Assembly: GCA_018333405.1 (NCBI GenBank)
Contig: JAGXSR010000147.1
Coordinates: forward strand, 1 to 5,237
Length of the DNA: 5,237 nt
Direction: 5' to 3'
Origin: Dethiobacter sp.
GTDB taxonomy: Bacteria; Bacillota; Dethiobacteria; DTU022
The first letter of the stretch is position 1; each line of letters opens with the position of its first letter. Position numbers and translations under genes: made by a program. The notes under the pieces are model-generated. The model saw only the letters and a list, made by a program, of their open reading frames with translations. It had not been told where the DNA came from and did no database searches. This document shows positions 4,230 through 5,237 of the stretch, one piece after another.

Positions 4230-5237
4230 GTGAATTCCAAACGGCAAAAACTGGGAGAAATTCTGCTGGAATCCGGCCTGGTTACCCCGGAACAGTTGGA
4301 TGATCTTCTGACCGAGCAAACAGGATCCCGCCGCCGGCTGGGGAAGATCCTGGTGGAAAAAGGGCTGATCGACGAAGCGGAGTTGATCTCGTTGATCGAG
4401 GCACAGCTGAATATTCCCCAGGTCAACCTATACGGCTGCAAAATTGATCCCGACGTGGCCACATCCATTCCCCGCGAAATGGCCGAGCGTTACCGGGTTA
4501 TACCGATCGAGAGGCGGGGTGAGCTGCTGCGCCTGGCCATGGCTGATCCGATGAACCTGGCTGCTGTGGATGATGTGGCCATGATCACCGGTATGGAGGT
4601 GGAACCGGTTATCGCCGCGGAGAGCGCGGTAATCCATGTGATAAACCAGTATTACGGACTGAAAGAGTCCCTGGAGAGCAGCTCTGCTGAACGGGAGGAT
4701 CGCGGTCGGGAAGAAGAGCGGTTAAAGCGGCTGAAAGCACGGGTGGAAGAAGCGCCAATTGTCAAAGTGGTCAACGCGGTCATCCAGCGGGCTTTAGGGG
4801 AAGGGGCCAGCGATATACACCTGGAGCCAACCGGAGAGGGACTGCGCATCCGCCTGCGCATTGACGGACTTTTGCATGATCTGATGTCGCCGCCGAAAGA
4901 TACCCAGCCGCTGATCATCTCCCGGATTAAAATCATGGCTGATCTGGATATCGCCGAGCGACGCCGCCCTCAGGACGGAAATATCACCCTCAAGGCCGGG
5001 CAGGCGGAGGGAAAAGAGGTCAGTCTGCGCGTTTCCACCATGCCGACCATATACGGCGAGAAGGTGGTGATCAGGCTATTGGACAAAGCGCGGATTATCC
5101 TGCCTTTAGAGCAGCTCGGCTTCTCCGGGGACAACTACCGTCTGCTGCGCAGACTGTTAATGAACCATTCCGGGATGATTCTGGTCACCGGACCCACCGG
5201 TTGCGGCAAAACGACCACTCTCTATTCGGTGCTCAAT
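4230..5237 (+). CDS. pilB: Type IV pilus assembly ATPase PilB (GspE/PulE family), 5' part cut by window edge
   Basis: PilB is the cytoplasmic hexameric ATPase that drives pilin polymerisation in type IV pili; relatives power type II secretion. The 336 residues present include an N-terminal MshEN domain with two 24-residue repeats: K7-Q30 (starting KLGEILLESG) and R36-Q59 (starting RLGKILVEKG), joined by 5 residues. A charged linker (about 148-172) leads to the N2/ATPase region with GASDIHLEP (192-200), RIDG (210-213), AERRRPQDG (242-250), RVSTMPTIYGEKVVIRLLD (267-285) and Walker A GPTGCGKTTT (321-330). The Asp and His boxes, Walker B and the zinc-binding cysteines, about 220 residues, lie beyond the edge. 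The GTG start has GGGAGGAGG (4212-4220) 9 nt upstream and places the first MshEN repeat at the N-terminus. GspE of type II secretion is the alternative, but in Gram-positive Clostridia a pilus role is expected. Confidence 0.93.
   Translation, partial: MNSKRQKLGEILLESGLVTPEQLDDLLTEQTGSRRRLGKILVEKGLIDEAELISLIEAQLNIPQVNLYGCKIDPDVATSIPREMAERYRVIPIERRGELLRLAMADPMNLAAVDDVAMITGMEVEPVIAAESAVIHVINQYYGLKESLESSSAEREDRGREEERLKRLKARVEEAPIVKVVNAVIQRALGEGASDIHLEPTGEGLRIRLRIDGLLHDLMSPPKDTQPLIISRIKIMADLDIAERRRPQDGNITLKAGQAEGKEVSLRVSTMPTIYGEKVVIRLLDKARIILPLEQLGFSGDNYRLLRRLLMNHSGMILVTGPTGCGKTTTLYSVLN

Noticed and set aside
4178..4936. Open frames of 69-96 codons on the minus strand opposite pilB
   Set aside because: They lie antisense to a clear GspE/PilB coding sequence, have no family features, and are explained by the codon composition of the plus strand.

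Overview
The window fits a low-to-moderate GC Firmicute of the anaerobic Clostridia/Peptococcaceae kind. This is inferred from strong AGGAGG-type ribosome binding sites, CcpA/LacI-type operators, and a shikimate dehydrogenase gene followed directly by a type IV pilus assembly ATPase, an order I associate with Peptococcaceae-like genomes. No taxonomic marker gene is present, so this is an inference. There are four clear protein genes. Three are complete at their start but two of those run off the window: an ABC ATPase (left edge) and PilB (right edge).

Left part (1-1442): the first 160 codons of an MsmX/UgpC-type sugar ABC transporter ATPase lie on the minus strand. It is separated by about 960 bp from a divergent FGGY sugar kinase on the plus strand. 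The spacer is rich in signals. A minus-strand promoter (889-918) drives the ABC gene. It has a dyad inside its -35/-10 spacer, a near-perfect cre/LacI-type operator just downstream (862-876), and further dyads and direct repeats upstream. A second operator-like site sits in the loop of an inverted repeat within the long ABC leader. A plus-strand promoter (1100-1129) points to the kinase through a GC-rich leader of about 300 nt that has overlapping alternative hairpins and an unusual G8 ribosome binding site.

Middle (1443-3319): a complete 510-residue xylulokinase-like kinase. Its stop codon overlaps an ATG (ATGA) that opens a reading frame broken after 11 codons, which looks like the dead stub of a second catabolic gene. 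By eye the kinase and its leader are richer in GC than the surrounding DNA, and the block is bracketed by a short direct repeat (1073-1087 and 3108-3122). This suggests an acquired, partly decayed sugar-utilisation cassette. The gap before aroE holds a cluster of TTTGCC/GGCAAA stem-loops and the aroE promoter.

Right part (3320-5237): aroE (shikimate pathway) and the first 336 codons of pilB, probably one transcription unit driven by an extended -10 promoter. PilB carries an intact N-terminal MshEN module, which predicts control of pilus assembly by cyclic di-GMP. I see no tRNA, rRNA, CRISPR array or transposase. The sugar-import ATPase and the sugar kinase plausibly serve carbohydrate uptake and phosphorylation. 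The aroE-pilB pair is functionally unrelated to them.
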